Shown: positions 33,014 through 46,155, numbered from the stretch's first letter. The stretch is DNA of 64,000 bases from Ciborinia camelliae (GCA_025890175.1 JANPYM010000014.1:1269637-1333636); one strand, 5' to 3'. Translations and numbers: made by a program. Notes: generated from the letters alone by a model not told the origin.

Positions 33014-35447
33014 TTTCTTTATTTCTTGCTGATAGCGTAGTTGAAGAAGGCTCCTCAATCTTGACGATTAATGTTTGTATATTTGTATATTTGTGTGATT
33101 GCGAAAGCTCGAAGAAAGGATGTAACGTAAGCCTCCAAGGTTGTTGTTTAGATTGTGTTTGAGAGTTTGGAAAGTGGATGTAAAAGTTGTTGAAAGATAG
33201 ATATTGAAGTTATGTTTGATGTAGGTATTAAAAGGGTCTGGAATTTTGTAAGCTCAAAGGTTCTGTTTATAAAGACTTTATTAAAGACCTTAGCTAAGGT
33301 GATCAAGCTTGGTACTAGTTTAGCAAGGCATCTAGTCAAGTACAAAGTCAAATGAAGTACGGCAGGAACGAAAGTAGTTATTAAAATATAGATCAAATAG
33401 GGCAGTGTGGCAGCTGGGCAGCTGGTGAATAAATGACCAGCATTTATTCACCATGAATTCGTTAAATTAACCGAGGGGGTAACCGTCTTTTCTATGTACC
33501 CAAAGTGGATACACAATGAATTTCTGAGACAACAATGGGATGAGAATAAAGTACAAACATGAAAACTGGTTCAAAACATGGGGCTCTTTTTGTAATTCTT
33601 TGGTAACTTTCAGTTTGCTATTTTCTTCTAGAAACCTAAGGATGGTGATGCTCTCATTGAGCCTGGCTCAGAACAAAGAAGGGGGTGTTTGAGTTAAGGA
33701 AGAAGATCCAACAGAAGATACTCAGCCCAAAAATTATTCAATTGAAACTATTTTTGTTTCATGAATCTAAGAGGATAAGAATATCTTATCCTTTGTAATT
33801 AGTACTGAAGATGCTTCTTGTGTTGGGGGGGGGAGCGATGGGAACAAGATTGAAGATGTGATCTGATAGTACTATTCCAAACACACTTCAATTTAAAATC
33901 AATCATTGTCTCATAAACTTCTAGTTTGAAAGCATCCCATGTTGTATACCTATCCTGGTTAGGTAACTAGGATAATGGTGTAAGTTACTGTCATAGTAAA
34001 TGGAGCAAATGGATTCAGAAAGTGAAACAGAGATAGAAGGAATGGATCGAGGTCTACAATGATATTGAGGAATTTGGAGAAACAGCTGAGGCATCAAAAG
34101 CAACAGCACAATGCTAAAGGTAATATAAAGCTACCAGGGAATAATTACAACAATGTTGTTCCCGCTAAATTGGAAAATGCAACAGGACTCTGCCAAACAC
34201 ACTTGATTGAGAATCATAGACCATCTTGCAGAGATCTGAGAATTGAAGAAATATTCTTTTATGTAGGCTGAATTGTATACTATATGCGCAAAGCCGAAAT
34301 TTTGATGGTATGATGCCTGTTTTATATGTAAACTAGAGTTATATATTATCTCATAGAGCTTTGGGGTTTTATATACCATCCATAAAGTACCTATCTACCT
34401 AATCATGAGGAATGAGTTATTTCTTCTCAGCTCCCCATCCATTCATTTACCCACCTACCATCTATCCTCTCACCCAGCGCCCTACAAAAAAGCCCCCTCA
34501 AACCCCCAATCCACCTCACCAATCCATCCCACCAATCCAAAAAAGGAATTCAAATATTCAAACCCCAGCCCTTCCATCTATCTAGGCATGTTTTCCATCA
34601 AAAATCTCTCTTCTCCTTTCTTTCTTTCCTCCCACCTTTCTTTACCCATTCACGGGATTTAAATTCCTAGCTTATATTTTCCAAAACAAAATCAATTACC
34701 TAGATTCACTTCACTTCACTTCACTTCAGTGTTCTACTTATTATTATTATACTACGGCTGGAGTACAACGGTGACAGGTCTAATACGTACCACCTTGGAA
34801 GAGGGCTCTTTTACCACTTGCGTAAATATCACCGGGGGATAGCTTTAAAAATCATTGATTCGGTAATGAGGTATATACTGTCCCAATGAGAAGCCGTATT
34901 TGTGTAGGTATCTTTCTAGTGGTGTCCAGTATTATGAGTATATTGAATATTTTCAGTGATATGGAATGCAATATCATATATGTATGTAGATATATTTGAA
35001 AAATGTGGTGTGAATGGTGGCACTATACGGGCCAATATATGGAATACGGGAAATACTATTTAGTAAGTAGAATACTGCTTCTCTTCTCTTCACTTTCTTA
35101 TATTTTCCTCCTCTCCCTCATAATCACCGTAACAACACCATAACAATAAAATTAAACTCTTTTGCATAAACATGAAGGAACATTTTGATATCCTGAATAG
35201 AAGTCTTTAAAGTGGTACTTTCCACCACGACATTGAATTTATCCCGTGAGAAAAGTCTTTCAATGATTAGATATAGCCTATTGGAGATGAACACGCGCAA
35301 CCTGACATTTACGCAAAGAAATGGCACAATGTTGCAGAATCTGCACTCTTTTAGTGCATCAAGAATCCAGAAATGCGACTGTCTGTCCGAGTTCGGTATG
35401 AAAGATTCGAGAGAGGAAGATGGCTCTCCACAGCATCGTATGTTCAG
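33014..35447. other. Intergenic, no supported gene
   Basis: 5' flank of the CCCH gene (about 400 bp, with repeated GTATATTTGT-like steps near 33070) followed by AT-rich DNA. A G9 run lies at 33825-33833 and a pyrimidine-rich block at 34420-34650. No recognisable coding exon. Confidence 0.45.
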
Positions 35448-36340
35448 TTAGATCAATTGTAATTCCATCATCTTGTATGCTAAGAAACTTCTGGCGGACC
35501 ATATCATCGTATTTTCCGCAGCCATTTGCCGTGCAAGGGAACACAGTAATTCCGCAACTGTGGATTTACCTTTAATGCTATGCTTGAAGGGGAAACAATG
35601 AACATTCCGCATTTGATAACATGCGCCATTGCAATGAACTTTCCTGTTGCCGGGTCTCTTAACCAAAAAATGTTGGGCACACCTTCAAACCCCCCCCCCC
35701 GCCAGTCATGAAAAGTAGACTTGTCAGTTAGCCATTCGTATGAACCTTCTATTTGGTGGTTAGACAGTATGGAAAAGTCTGCGTCTAGTTGTTCCAAATA
35801 ACCGAGAAACTTTGATATGCTTTTCATGTCGCTTTGGAATTCTTCTCGTTGTGTAGAAAACCATGTGTGATCAATCGAAGAAATGGCAGCGCCGAGAGCG
35901 TTTCGTAATGTGCAGTAGTTACTATCGGAGGGACCATCAAATTTGCAAACATGACGGTAATCCGCATTTAATAGCTGTACCCGCTCGCCGGGAAGTCCAA
36001 GGATAGCTGAACCTTTCTCAATGACAAGGCCTAGCGGAGTTTCTACGATCTCAAAGAAGGACCACAATTGAACATCTTGATGGATATGTCCAAACTGGTC
36101 GTTAATTGTGGAAATGGCGTCAGAATTGAGCACCAGATTATCAACATAAGATTTAGAAATATGCGCGCCGGACAACTTCCATATATTGCGGAGTAACGAC
36201 GCGCTGACTGAACCACGGTGAGAAGTTGCAAGGAAGAAAATGCTGTGAATGCGAACCGCCATCTTGTGGTAGTTAGTGTCTTGTTTCGCGAGTATGAGAG
36301 TGACGAAGATGATTGGCGTGTCATTACTTGGCCCACCCAT
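35448..36340 (-). pseudogene. NACHT/NLR-type protein fragment with lipase-like N-terminus
   Basis: A relic of the fungal NLR-like architecture: alpha/beta-hydrolase-like effector domain followed by a NACHT NTPase. The frame reads TPIIFV-LILAKQDTNYHK, HSIFFLATSHRGS, LGLPGERVQLLNADYRHVCK, then IEGSYEWLT...IFWLRDPATGKFIAMAHVI. Damage: the expected GHSLGG nucleophile segment between PIIFV and AKQD is missing; the Walker A site reads DPATGKF, with F where S/T belongs; and the frame breaks near 35610, the continuation (KSTVAELLCSLARQMAAEN) lying in a different frame (35448-35620). A G run of at least ten (C run on + around 35689-35700) sits within the NACHT-proximal part. No ATG and no C-terminal repeat domain are present. 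These families are linked to self/non-self recognition and cell death in fungi; this copy cannot be functional. Confidence 0.8.
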
Positions 36341-36663
36341 ACAAGGTGAATTGTACAACTCGGCCAACAAAGCTTGCCTTCCCACGTCTCATGTGAGCCT
36401 GCACGTACCGGTGACGTTATATGTAGCAGTGCCTAAAACTCCCGTGGCACGTTGCATTAATATTATCAACGTCATAGTAGCCCAGCCTGACCCATACTTC
36501 GCCCGTAACCTTTGAACATTGAGCTCTGTCCTTTGTGTCATTTCTACACCTCTCTTCCAGCTCTCGTGCCTATCATCATTCATGTCCACAAACACAGCTG
36601 AAGCATATGCTGAAAAGCGTAGATGCGAACAAGAAACGAATCCTATCATAATAGATTGTTTGA

Positions 36664-37267
36664 ATGACAATATTTTTGCAAGTAAGCGTTCACCTCTTTC
36701 TATCGTACCTACAGTGCTCACTCACTATTATAGAATTGCCAGAAGAAACCGAAGTAATTTCCGTCGTTCCTTCTAGAGCAAGCGCGGGCTGCGCAAGGCC
36801 TCTCGGGAGGCGTCGCGAAGTTGATCTACATGGCGGCATTCGCGGTGCCCGAGGGCATTGGAATGATGGATAAGGTGAAGGAGTTTGGACATATGGATCT
36901 GGTACCTCTGGCATTCAACTTTGCCGAGGACGATACGTGCTTAAATAATGACCCTAAGACATTGCTCGTTGGCCCGAGCAATATTGCTGAGGATGAGCTC
37001 AATCAGTATCTCTCCTTGTTGGTTCGCTGGAACGGAAAGGCTATGTACCTCCCCATCAAACATGCAGCGTGGCGCGAGATCCCCGTTGCGTATATTTATT
37101 GCACGGCCGATATGACGGTGCCGCATGACTACCAGAAGAGTTTTGTCGAGGGAATGGAGAAGGCAGGACGCCAGGTGCAAACCTTTGAGCTAGCCACGGG
37201 ACATTGCCCTAACTTGACCGCCACCGAGAATGTAGTTGATACTTTCAATAAGATAGTAACCGAATAG
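36664..37267 (+). pseudogene. Alpha/beta-hydrolase, C-terminal part only
   Basis: The frame ending at 37267 encodes AAQGLSGGVAKLIYMAAFAV near its start and a typical C-terminal catalytic section: PVAYIYCTADMTVPHDYQK (acidic residue loop) and ATGHCPNLTATENVVDTF (catalytic-His loop). This is the small fungal alpha/beta-hydrolase family. The first third is absent, including the VPGAWH oxyanion strand and the nucleophile elbow (HSYGG). The in-frame upstream DNA reaches a stop near 36751 without an ATG. The ATG at 36830 (IYMAAF) could start a 145-aa product but without the nucleophile. A splice-like block (GTAAGC...TATAG, 36681-36732) lies upstream but joins no recognisable N-terminus. It sits head-to-head with the NACHT relic, so this is a locus of decayed genes. 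Confidence 0.65.
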
Positions 37268-39488
37268 ACTATGGCAATAATGAATGCTGCATTGTTATCT
37301 TTTGGAGTTTAATATAATTGTAAAAAAAACCAGATCGCAAATCTCCTGAAATTGTTGTTCCTTTGTTTCAAGGATTCGATACGTGCTTTTCGCTGTCGTC
37401 TCCTCAGCTACATACCTGCCTTATAGACGTGTTCCCTAAAAGTAGGAACAAACAAATTTTTGAGATAAATCGTCACAAGCGAGTCAATACCAACGCGTAC
37501 ACCGGTAACCCTAACCCTGGTGTCGAATGAAAACTATCTTTTAAAAGAGTGGTTGCACTTGCTGCACGTGATTTGATGGAATTTGATGATTTATGTTATG
37601 TTGTAACCTCTACACCCTGGGCTACCCGCAACAAGAATACTCCATAGATATCGCTTTCACCGTAATCAACCTAAACCTACCTAGGTACTGCGTATAAAGC
37701 GACCAATGATCCAGGAGCTTCAATATTTCAATAACAATGTTTCATTAATGAATACCTAGATACACACGATGAATGTGAGAGCGCCCAATAATTAAATGGA
37801 GAGAACAAGCTGGAAATCGATAGGAGGGTTCATGTCTCTTGCTTTATGCTGTACATACCTAGAGAAGGCTGTTTTGCAGTCCGTATATGTAGATAGGTAT
37901 GCTACAGTAACGATGTCGTAACTGCGCTGCAATTTAGAAGCTGCCAGCCTTATATTTTGGTATGGTATTGTAGTTGGAACACCCATGGATCTAAACTCTA
38001 AAGTTGATTGAGACGCCGAGTAGTAATTTGAAATAGGTAGGTATATAAGACGTTACATAGGTAGGTAGGTGTTTCACTAGGGTAATTCCCATCCGATGTG
38101 GTAAAATGATCCGGTTCGTTTGGTTTGGTTTGACCCTTTCTGCGAGGGTAGGTATCATAAATGGTGAGGTGAGGTTGCCTAAGACTTTACATAGGTAGGT
38201 ATTTCATTAGGGTAATTCTTATCCCATGTGGTAAAATGATCCGTTTGGTTTGATTTGGGTTGACCTTTTCTGAGAGAGCCCTGGAGGAGATAGGTATCAT
38301 AAATGATGAGGTGAGGTTAGACGGTCAGGTTACACAGATTTCCCAATGCGGCAAGTACAACATACAATAAATCAAATCAACAATACCCGTGGACTGTACT
38401 CAGGTCGGGAAACTTAACAAGTTAGCAACATTCCAAATGAAGGTCTGTGGAGAATTCATGAATCCTTTGAAAAGATTATATTGTATGAGGCATTTCATGT
38501 TGGAAAGGAATGGAAGAATTTGATTTTTTTTTTATGTTTAAAAGGTTAAAATGATATTCTGCTTACCAGGGAGGTACTAGGTAAGCTGGAGGTAGATGTT
38601 CAAATTAGGTTGGGGAGTGAGTTATTTATGGTGGCTTGGAGACTTCGGTTAAATTGAAATCATTGGTCGGGGAACTTCCAGGGGGCTAATGAGGCATTTT
38701 CGTTACACCACAGGTAACTTTTGTATGGTGACTCGCAAGTTGCACCAATGATTTTTTCATCAACCGCAATAAAGTTCATCAACACTCACTGTGATCAACT
38801 GCAATTAGAATATTCAAATCATATAGTAGGTAATACTTCACCTAAAATTGCGAATCTTATCAAACAAATCAAGTGGCTGAACTGCTGAAGTACCTACTTG
38901 GTACCTCCAGAGTCCAGCCACTACGTGGGTGTTAAACTTTACATTAAATTAGCAAGTGCTTTGGTTTTCATTCGAAATCAACTGACCATACAAACACAAA
39001 TCTCACTGTTTCTGCGTTGCTTCGTTGCCATGATACCTTTCAGATTCACTATGTCGCTTGGAGGCGTTTATCTACTATGAGCGATTTATCGTAACACTTT
39101 GAAGCAAAGCTCAGCTATCAAAACGGGGCATATAATGTGACAGGAGATAGTTCCTATTCTAGAATATCTCACAAAGTCTGATAATACAAATCTTTCTAGT
39201 TCAGCTATCCATCAACTCTACCAAGGTTAGGGGGTAAGCTGGGATCCTTTGTCTTTTGAGTCTGCATACCGGTATCATATATTGAGCTCCCCAACTGGTG
39301 TACAAGAATTCAAATTTGTTCATTCCTACACGTCTTTGAGGTTACCAGAAGTTATTTCACTGTTTACTTTCATCATCCATCAAACACAACTCTTTTTTTT
39401 CTAATTTAACCTTCTCGTTGACTATCCATACACAAAGAGGTCAGTTGATACAAGAGCTCCACGACTAAGTGGTGCTCATCTAGCGAAG
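37268..39488. other. Intergenic with a direct duplication
   Basis: No gene seen. It contains TAGGTA motifs and an imperfect duplication (38043-38318, annotated separately). The last 200 bp form the promoter of the P-type ATPase gene. Confidence 0.5.
38043..38318. repeat. Imperfect tandem duplication of about 135 bp
   Basis: Copy 1 (about 38043-38176) and copy 2 (about 38179-38318) share ordered blocks: TTACATAGGTAGGT, ACTAGGGTAATTC / ATTAGGGTAATTC, ATGTGGTAAAATGATCCG, TTTGGTTTG, and TAGGTATCATAAAT.GTGAGGTGAGGTT. The offset grows from 130 to 142 bp through a 12-bp insertion in copy 2. Noncoding. Confidence 0.85.
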
Positions 39489-42400
39489 ATGGCGGAAGAT
39501 GATGGAGAGAAAGAGTTACCTTCTCGCCGAATTCAATATGCCGATCTGGAATCTGGAGTGAAGGTCTCGTCGCCCTTGGAGCGAAGAAATTCAAGAAACT
39601 CAAGGGGTTCAATTGATCAAGATAGTCTCAGCATTCGGCCTCACCGACGTTCATCAATCGAATTATCATCGGCACTTCCTATTCAGTACAGAACAGTTTC
39701 GTTTCAGATTTCAGAATCAAAAGAAAAGAATGCGGCAGAAGTCCAACTCGCAAAGAAGTCGGCAGCGAAGGGTTTTTATTCCCATACTTGACATCGTATC
39801 ATGATTCTAACAAATTCTTTTAGAGCTTGCTGATTTGGATTGGCATTTGATCACACCTGACGAGGTTCTCAAGCGTCTATCAACTTCTACATCCCAAGGC
39901 CTCTCGAAAGAGCAAGTAAATCGAAAGCTTTCTCATTATGGAAAGAATACACCATCTCATCCTCCAACCCATCTCTTTCGGACTATACTCGGATATTTCT
40001 TTAAAGGATTTGGATCTATACTTCTACTTGGCGCCATTCTCGTATTCATTTCCTGGAAGCCTCTCGGAGAACCACCCGCACAGGCAAACTTAGCACTTGC
40101 TATCGTTCTCTTGGCCGTATTCTTCATACAAGCAGCTTTCAATGGTTGGCAAGACTGGTCATCATCTAGGGTCATGGCTTCCATTACCACCATGTTACCT
40201 GACAACTGCTTGTTATTGAGAGATGGAGCTCGGGTCACTGTTGTCGCCAGCGATATCGTTCCTGGAGATGTTCTTTACATAAAAGCTGGCAATAAGCTTC
40301 CTGCTGATGTGCGGTTTATCGAGATGTCTTCAGATGCAAAGTTTGATCGTTCTATTCTAACGGGTAATTCCCTCGTGACACCCTGATACTTCAACGAGAC
40401 TAACTAAATCCTAGGCGAATCACTTCCACTCTCTGGAATGGTGAACAACACGGATGAAAATTATCTAGAGACAAAATGTATCGGATTGCAAGGAACTCAT
40501 TGCATCACGGGAAGCGGTATTGGAATCGTCGTTGCTACTGGTGATACAACAGTCTTTGGAAGGATAGCCAAACTAACCAATACCCCCAAAACTGGCATGA
40601 CGACTCTTGAACGAGAAGTTTCCAATTTTGTTCTAGTGATTGTATCCATCATGGTGACTATGATAGTTCTAGTTATTATCATATGGTACGTGTATCATTA
40701 AAATCTGAGGACTTTCGAAAACCAAATGCTGATTTATATTATAGGGCAGCATACTTAAGGAAGTCACACCCCGATTGGATCAATGTACCAACTCTAATCG
40801 TGGACTGCGTTTCGGTTGCCATTGCATTTATTCCGGAAGGACTCCCCATTGCTTTGACTGCATCTCTCACCATCACTGCAAATATCATGCGCAAGAATAA
40901 GATTCTATGTAAATCTTTGAAGACAGTCGAGACACTGGGAGCAGTGAGTGTCATCTGTTCAGACAAGACAGGTACTCTGACAAAGGTACGTCTCTATTGA
41001 AAATTCACCCATCTCAGAGACTAATGAATCTAGAACAAAATGTTCGTTACGGAATGCAGTATAGGAAGCAACAGCATGACTCCGCAGTCGGCTCGAGACG
41101 AGATGATTTCCAGTGGGCGAAACAATACTGCGATATCACAAATGAGATTCATTGCGGGACTGTGCAATTCCGGGGAGTTCGATGCCGGTACGATAAACCT
41201 TCCACTTTCCGAGAGGAAGATCAACGGTGATGCTACCGATCAAGCCGTGTTGCGATTTTCCGAGTCGCTGGGGCCCGTCTCCGAACTTCGAAATATGTGG
41301 CGCAAAACTTTTGAGTTGGCTTTTAATAGCAAGAACAAATATATGATACGAACCTTGGCACTCACCGAAGATTCGGGCTTGGCGTATGCTCTACCAGATG
41401 CAGAAGCTGCAAGCTTTTGCTCAGATGATACGTAAGATATCATTACCCTGTGGTGGATTGTGACTAACCTGGTTCATGACAGCCTCTTAACCATCAAAGG
41501 TGCTCCGGACATCTTGATCGAGAGATGCTCAAGGTACACTACCATTGACGGCGATTCGAAAGATCTCGACGACGATATACTCAGGAAAATCAACGAACTT
41601 AAGAATGGCTGGTCAGCAGAAGGCAGGCGTGTGATTCTGTTGGCGCGAAAGATAATCAAGAAAGACGAGTTGAGAACAACGCCCGATTCGAGCCACTTTG
41701 AAAATGAGATATCTTCCCATGCACGATCTGGCCTTACATTGGTGGCTCTGGTTGGTATTGTAGATCCTCCTCGTGACGAGATCCCTTCGGTCGTTTCAAT
41801 TTTGAGACGGGCTGGAATCCGATTTTTCATGGTAGGGGCTCTATAGATATGCGATCCATCATTTCCTGAAACATACTTACATATTCATTCACAGGTGACT
41901 GGAGATTTTGCACTAACTGCTCAAGCCATCGCCACAGAATGCGGGATCATCACCAACTTACCGAGCATGGTGAAAGATATATCCGCGCTAACGCGGAACA
42001 AGGTCTCGGAATCCAGTTCTCGATGCGAGAATGAAAAACAGGACACGGCCATCATCAGCACACATATAACATCCATCGTTCTCAGCGGGCCCGAGATGAT
42101 CACGCTCAACGATTACCAATGGGATCAGCTATGCAAATACTCAGAAATTGTATTCGCACGCACGACGCCGGAACAAAAACTACGCATCGTGCGGGAGTTT
42201 CAAAAGCGCGATGAGATCGTGGCCATGACGGGCGATGGGGTGAACGATGCGCCGTCTCTCAAAGCCGCGGATGTGGGGATTGCACTGGGGAGTGGTTCGG
42301 ATATCGCCATCGAGGCGGCCGATATGGTTCTCCTCGAATCATTCAGTGCGGTGGTCGAGGCCGTCCAATACGGACGAGTCGTCTTTGATAACTTGAAGAA

Positions 42401-43276
42401 AACGATCGCGTATCTTCTCCCGGCGGGTTCGTTTTCGGAATTCTGGCCCGTGATGACGAATGTTGCGTTTGGTCTCCCGCAGATATTATCCTCGTTTCTC
42501 ATGATCATTATCTGGTACATGTCCCCCCTTTCCCCCCATCCCATCACATTTCATTCAATCAACGAAACCCCAAACAATAACTAACAACTAACCCCTCATA
42601 AAGTTGTTTCACCGATTGCGCCGCCGCCACTGTTCTCGCCTACGAAACCCCCGAAGCCGACGTCCTCCTCCGCAAACCCCGAAACACCAAGACGGATCGC
42701 TTAGTCGACTGGCAATTAATCATGCAAGCGTACGGATTCATCGGCGTCCTTGAAACCTTATCATCGTTCGCCATGTCATATTGGTATTTACAGCGCTGCG
42801 GAATCCCCTTCAAGGATCTCTGGTTCGGATATGGAAATCTCCCGCCAAATATCGATCAGGATTATTACAACGCGAGACTTGCCGAAGCATCCAGTATCTA
42901 TTTCGTGAATCTAGTCGTGATGTAAGCCTCCCCCCCCCTTCCCCCTTCCCCCCCAAACTAACACCCACCCCCAGGCAAATGTTCAACCTAATGGCGCTAC
43001 GCACGCGCCGTCTCAGTATCTTCCAGCACCCACCCGCCTTCAACAAATCCACCCAGAACCTGTACATATTCCCGGCGCTCCTCTTCGCGCTCCTCATGGC
43101 GATCTTCTGGCTCTATATCCCGCAGCTGCAACGGGTTCTCGGCACGAGTAATGTGCCTGTCGAACACTTTTTTTCTTCCGGCGGCTTTTGGACTGGGCAT
43201 TTTGCTGGCGGATGAGGGGAGGAAGGCGCTGGTTAGGAGGTTCCCTGGGGGTTGGGTCGCGTGGGGGGCTTGGTAG
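39489..43276 (+). CDS. P-type cation ATPase, Na/K-ATPase-like (IIC-type)
   Basis: A membrane cation pump. Nine exons: 39489-39771, 39824-40363, 40415-40685, 40745-40985, 41034-41431, 41483-41831, 41895-42514, 42604-42921 and 42975 onward; every join keeps frame. Motifs in order: a polar N-terminus of about 95 aa; the cation-ATPase N domain (LDWHLITPDEVLKRL...GLS); TGES split across intron 2 (actuator); the M4 motif IPEGLP; the phosphorylation site DKTGTLT near residue 440; KGAPDIL nucleotide site; DPPRDEIP; MVTGD near 695; TGDGVNDAPSLKAADVG near 806. The C-terminal part (YIPQLQRVLGTSNVPVEHFF) is typical of Na,K/H,K-type pumps. As given, the frame ends at 43215 (1086 aa). A run of seven T at 43168-43174 shifts it out of the conserved ending; the next frame continues with LPAAFGLGILLADEGRKALV and stops at 43274-43276. 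Fungal IIC pumps lack a known beta subunit, so ion specificity is open. Confidence 0.88.
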
Positions 43277-44031
43277 GGAGGGGAGGGGGAGGGGGAGGGG
43301 GATGTAGATGGATAGATACCTAGGCAGATAAACACACGGAATTAAATAATACCTGAATTCTTATTATTTTTGTTTTTTTATTATGAAGAAAAGATGAAAA
43401 GATCGATCATATTATATCATTCACATCTCGAAACTTCGCATCCATCCCTCACATCCCGAATATATATACACAAGTACCCAGTATCAAAGCAGAATCATAT
43501 ATATACTCACTCTTCTATACCCGTAAGAATATTCTATCTTTAGGTACCTATATATCTAAATAAGTACTAGGTAGGTAGTAGGTAGAATTCGTAAAATAAA
43601 AATAAAAAATCCCAATACCCATTAACCTATCTATCAACCAACCCATCTACCAACCCATTCCAACCCACCTACCAACCCATTCCAACATCAAGCAAGCAAG
43701 TAAGTAAGTAAGTGAGTAACTTATAAATAAATAATCCCAACCCCAGCACCAGTAAGCGTCACCCATCCACGCGCATCCACAACCAAAACCGCGCTCAAGA
43801 ATCTCCAGACATTCATTCATTCACTCATTCACTCATAAATAAATAAATAAATAAATAAAAACAAAGACTCGCAAAATACAACTCATAAATCTATTTAGAT
43901 AGGTAAGGAAATTTTCCCTCGGACAAGATCTCGAAGTTCGGGTTTCTGGGTAAGGGTATTTTATTTTATTTTATTTTAGTTGGGATGGACAGATTGAACA
44001 GATTGATAGATGATTTGATGGATGGATAGAT

Positions 44032-44148
44032 GGGTAGAATGGGTAGAATGGGTAGAATGGGTAGAATGGGTAGAATGGGTAGAATGGGTAGAATGGGTAG
44101 AATGGGTAGAATGGGTAGAATGGGTAGAATGGGTAGAATGGGTAGAAT
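44032..44148. repeat. 9-bp minisatellite, 13 perfect units
   Basis: GGGTAGAAT repeated 13 times over exactly 117 bp without a mismatch, flanked by imperfect GGAT repeats. Perfect identity indicates recent expansion or ongoing slippage. Confidence 0.97.
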
Positions 44149-44259
44149 GGATGGATAGATGATTTGATGGATGGATGGATGGATAGATTTGCTTGGAGGT
44201 AAGATGGTACAATATAACTATAACTCTACTTAGTGCGATGGATAAGCTCTAGGTATAGT

Positions 44260-44321
44260 TAGGTAGGTAGGTAGGTAGGTAGGTAGGTAGGTAGGTAGGT
44301 AGGTAGGTAGGTAGGTAGGTA
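44260..44321. repeat. TAGG tetranucleotide array
   Basis: About 15 uninterrupted TAGG units; a shorter run recurs at 44389-44412. The same TAGGTA theme is dispersed through the intergenic DNA of this window. Confidence 0.95.
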
Positions 44322-46155
44322 TAGATAGGTAGTGATTTATTTACGTTTTCCCCCCGATCCATCCGAAAGAAATTTCATAAAGGTACCTACTAGGTAGGTA
44401 GGTAGGTAGGTAGTATACAAATCCAAGACGGGCGAAACTGCGGGGTATCTCTATATCAATTTTAAGATCCTTACAATAATAATAATGATGATGATGATAT
44501 ATTATACTGCATTCCTTGCGTTGCATTCCGATATTTCGCATTGCTTAGATATGATATGAACGAGTTTGGGATTTATCTCCACAATGAATGACCATATTTA
44601 TATTTATATTTATATTTCCATTTCCGTAAATATAGTATATTATACTTAACCACGATATCCGAACTTTCGAAAAAAAAGAAAAGAAAAGAAAAGAACTCAC
44701 TCTAACCCCCACTCCTACTCTCACTCCAACTCCTAGAAATGGAGAGCAGATACCCCTTCTACTATTTCCGCACATCGATGATCTGCCATGCCAGCTACAT
44801 GGTGCTGGCATTAGGTACGCATAGGTAGCGAATGCAAATACATCCACATAGATTTTAGGAGACGGAAAGAACCCCGCATTTTTGTAGCTCCCGAGGTCAA
44901 TACCACAAAGCCGCCTTTCATCCATTCATATTTTCCCTTTCCACCCTATGCCAGATATATCTCATATATACCTATCTAGCAAGCGTGTGAATTTCCAGAT
45001 GGCGGAGCTCCATCTCTGCGTATTTAACCCAACCCGTGGTCTCTACACACACACACACAGGCAATACTATTGTCCCATGCACTAAGAATCTTCTCATCTC
45101 GTCTCATTCCCAGACGTGAGAATTTTGACAAGCGGAGATGATAAAGAAAGGGATTAGGTATGTACAATAGCAGAGGAACGCTAGTCCCGCATCCTATCCC
45201 GTATCCTATCCCGTAGCATGTAATCCAATCCCACACCGTGAATGTATGATGAGATATTCACGTGTTCTTACTACAATACAATACAATATTGTATATAGGT
45301 CCATACCTACTAGATACTAAACATTTCCTCCGAGAGGAAAAATGACCATGGCATTTATTGGTGATAGCACTTACCATCACACCACCCAAAATTTTTGCTC
45401 TCGACACGTGTTAGTCACCATATCGAATTTGGATTTATATCAACTTTGAAATTACCAGTTACATTTACAAACAAAATCACAATCGCAAGCACAAGTAAAT
45501 CAAACTCCCATCGCGATAAAAAATCATAAAGTATGATATCAATTCGGTCCACGACCATGTAATTCACTCGTATGCTATGTATGTGTAAGAACACAACTGC
45601 TCGATCGTGATCCCACATCAATCCATCCATCCATCCTTCAACCCTCTAGACACCCGTCCAGTACCAGGGAGAAACCATAAAACGCCATCCAGCCAAACAG
45701 CTTGCTGAAGAAGAAAAAACAAAAAAGGTATGTGTGCCATGAATCATGAAATGCTCCTCACAAATCCCAAACCGCGGGGTATCAAGTGTCGCCAACAAAA
45801 ACATTCAATTCCAGGAAAACTCCTCCCGTAAACAGGATGCTAGACTGTCTTGCATACCAATGCGAGCAAAGGTATAGACTATCAAAAAGTTTTTGATTCG
45901 AGGAATGTATGATTGTGTCGAGACCAGATTGAGATAGATAACTTATACGAAGGTCGAAGAGAATGATTAATGGATAGAGTCAGGAATGAGCGAAACCCTG
46001 CCGTAAACAGCATGCTAGACCGTCTATAATAGACTATCAAAAGTAACATAAGCTCATCCCAATCCCATCGAGAACCATGATCGAGAGTGTAATGTCGATA
46101 AGTATGTGAAAAGTATGGAATGATCATGACGAAGTTGGTAAGAGGTGAAGAACAT

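Larger units (their letters stand above)
43277..46155. other. Intergenic, rich in simple repeats
   Basis: No supported gene in 2.9 kb. It holds a 9-bp minisatellite, a TAGG tetranucleotide array (annotated separately) and several AAAT, ATCC and GTAA runs. Frames here such as repeated His-Ser-Thr are translations of the minisatellite. Confidence 0.6.

Noticed and set aside
43976..44212. His-Ser-Thr repeat protein
   Set aside because: Direct translation of the 9-bp minisatellite.
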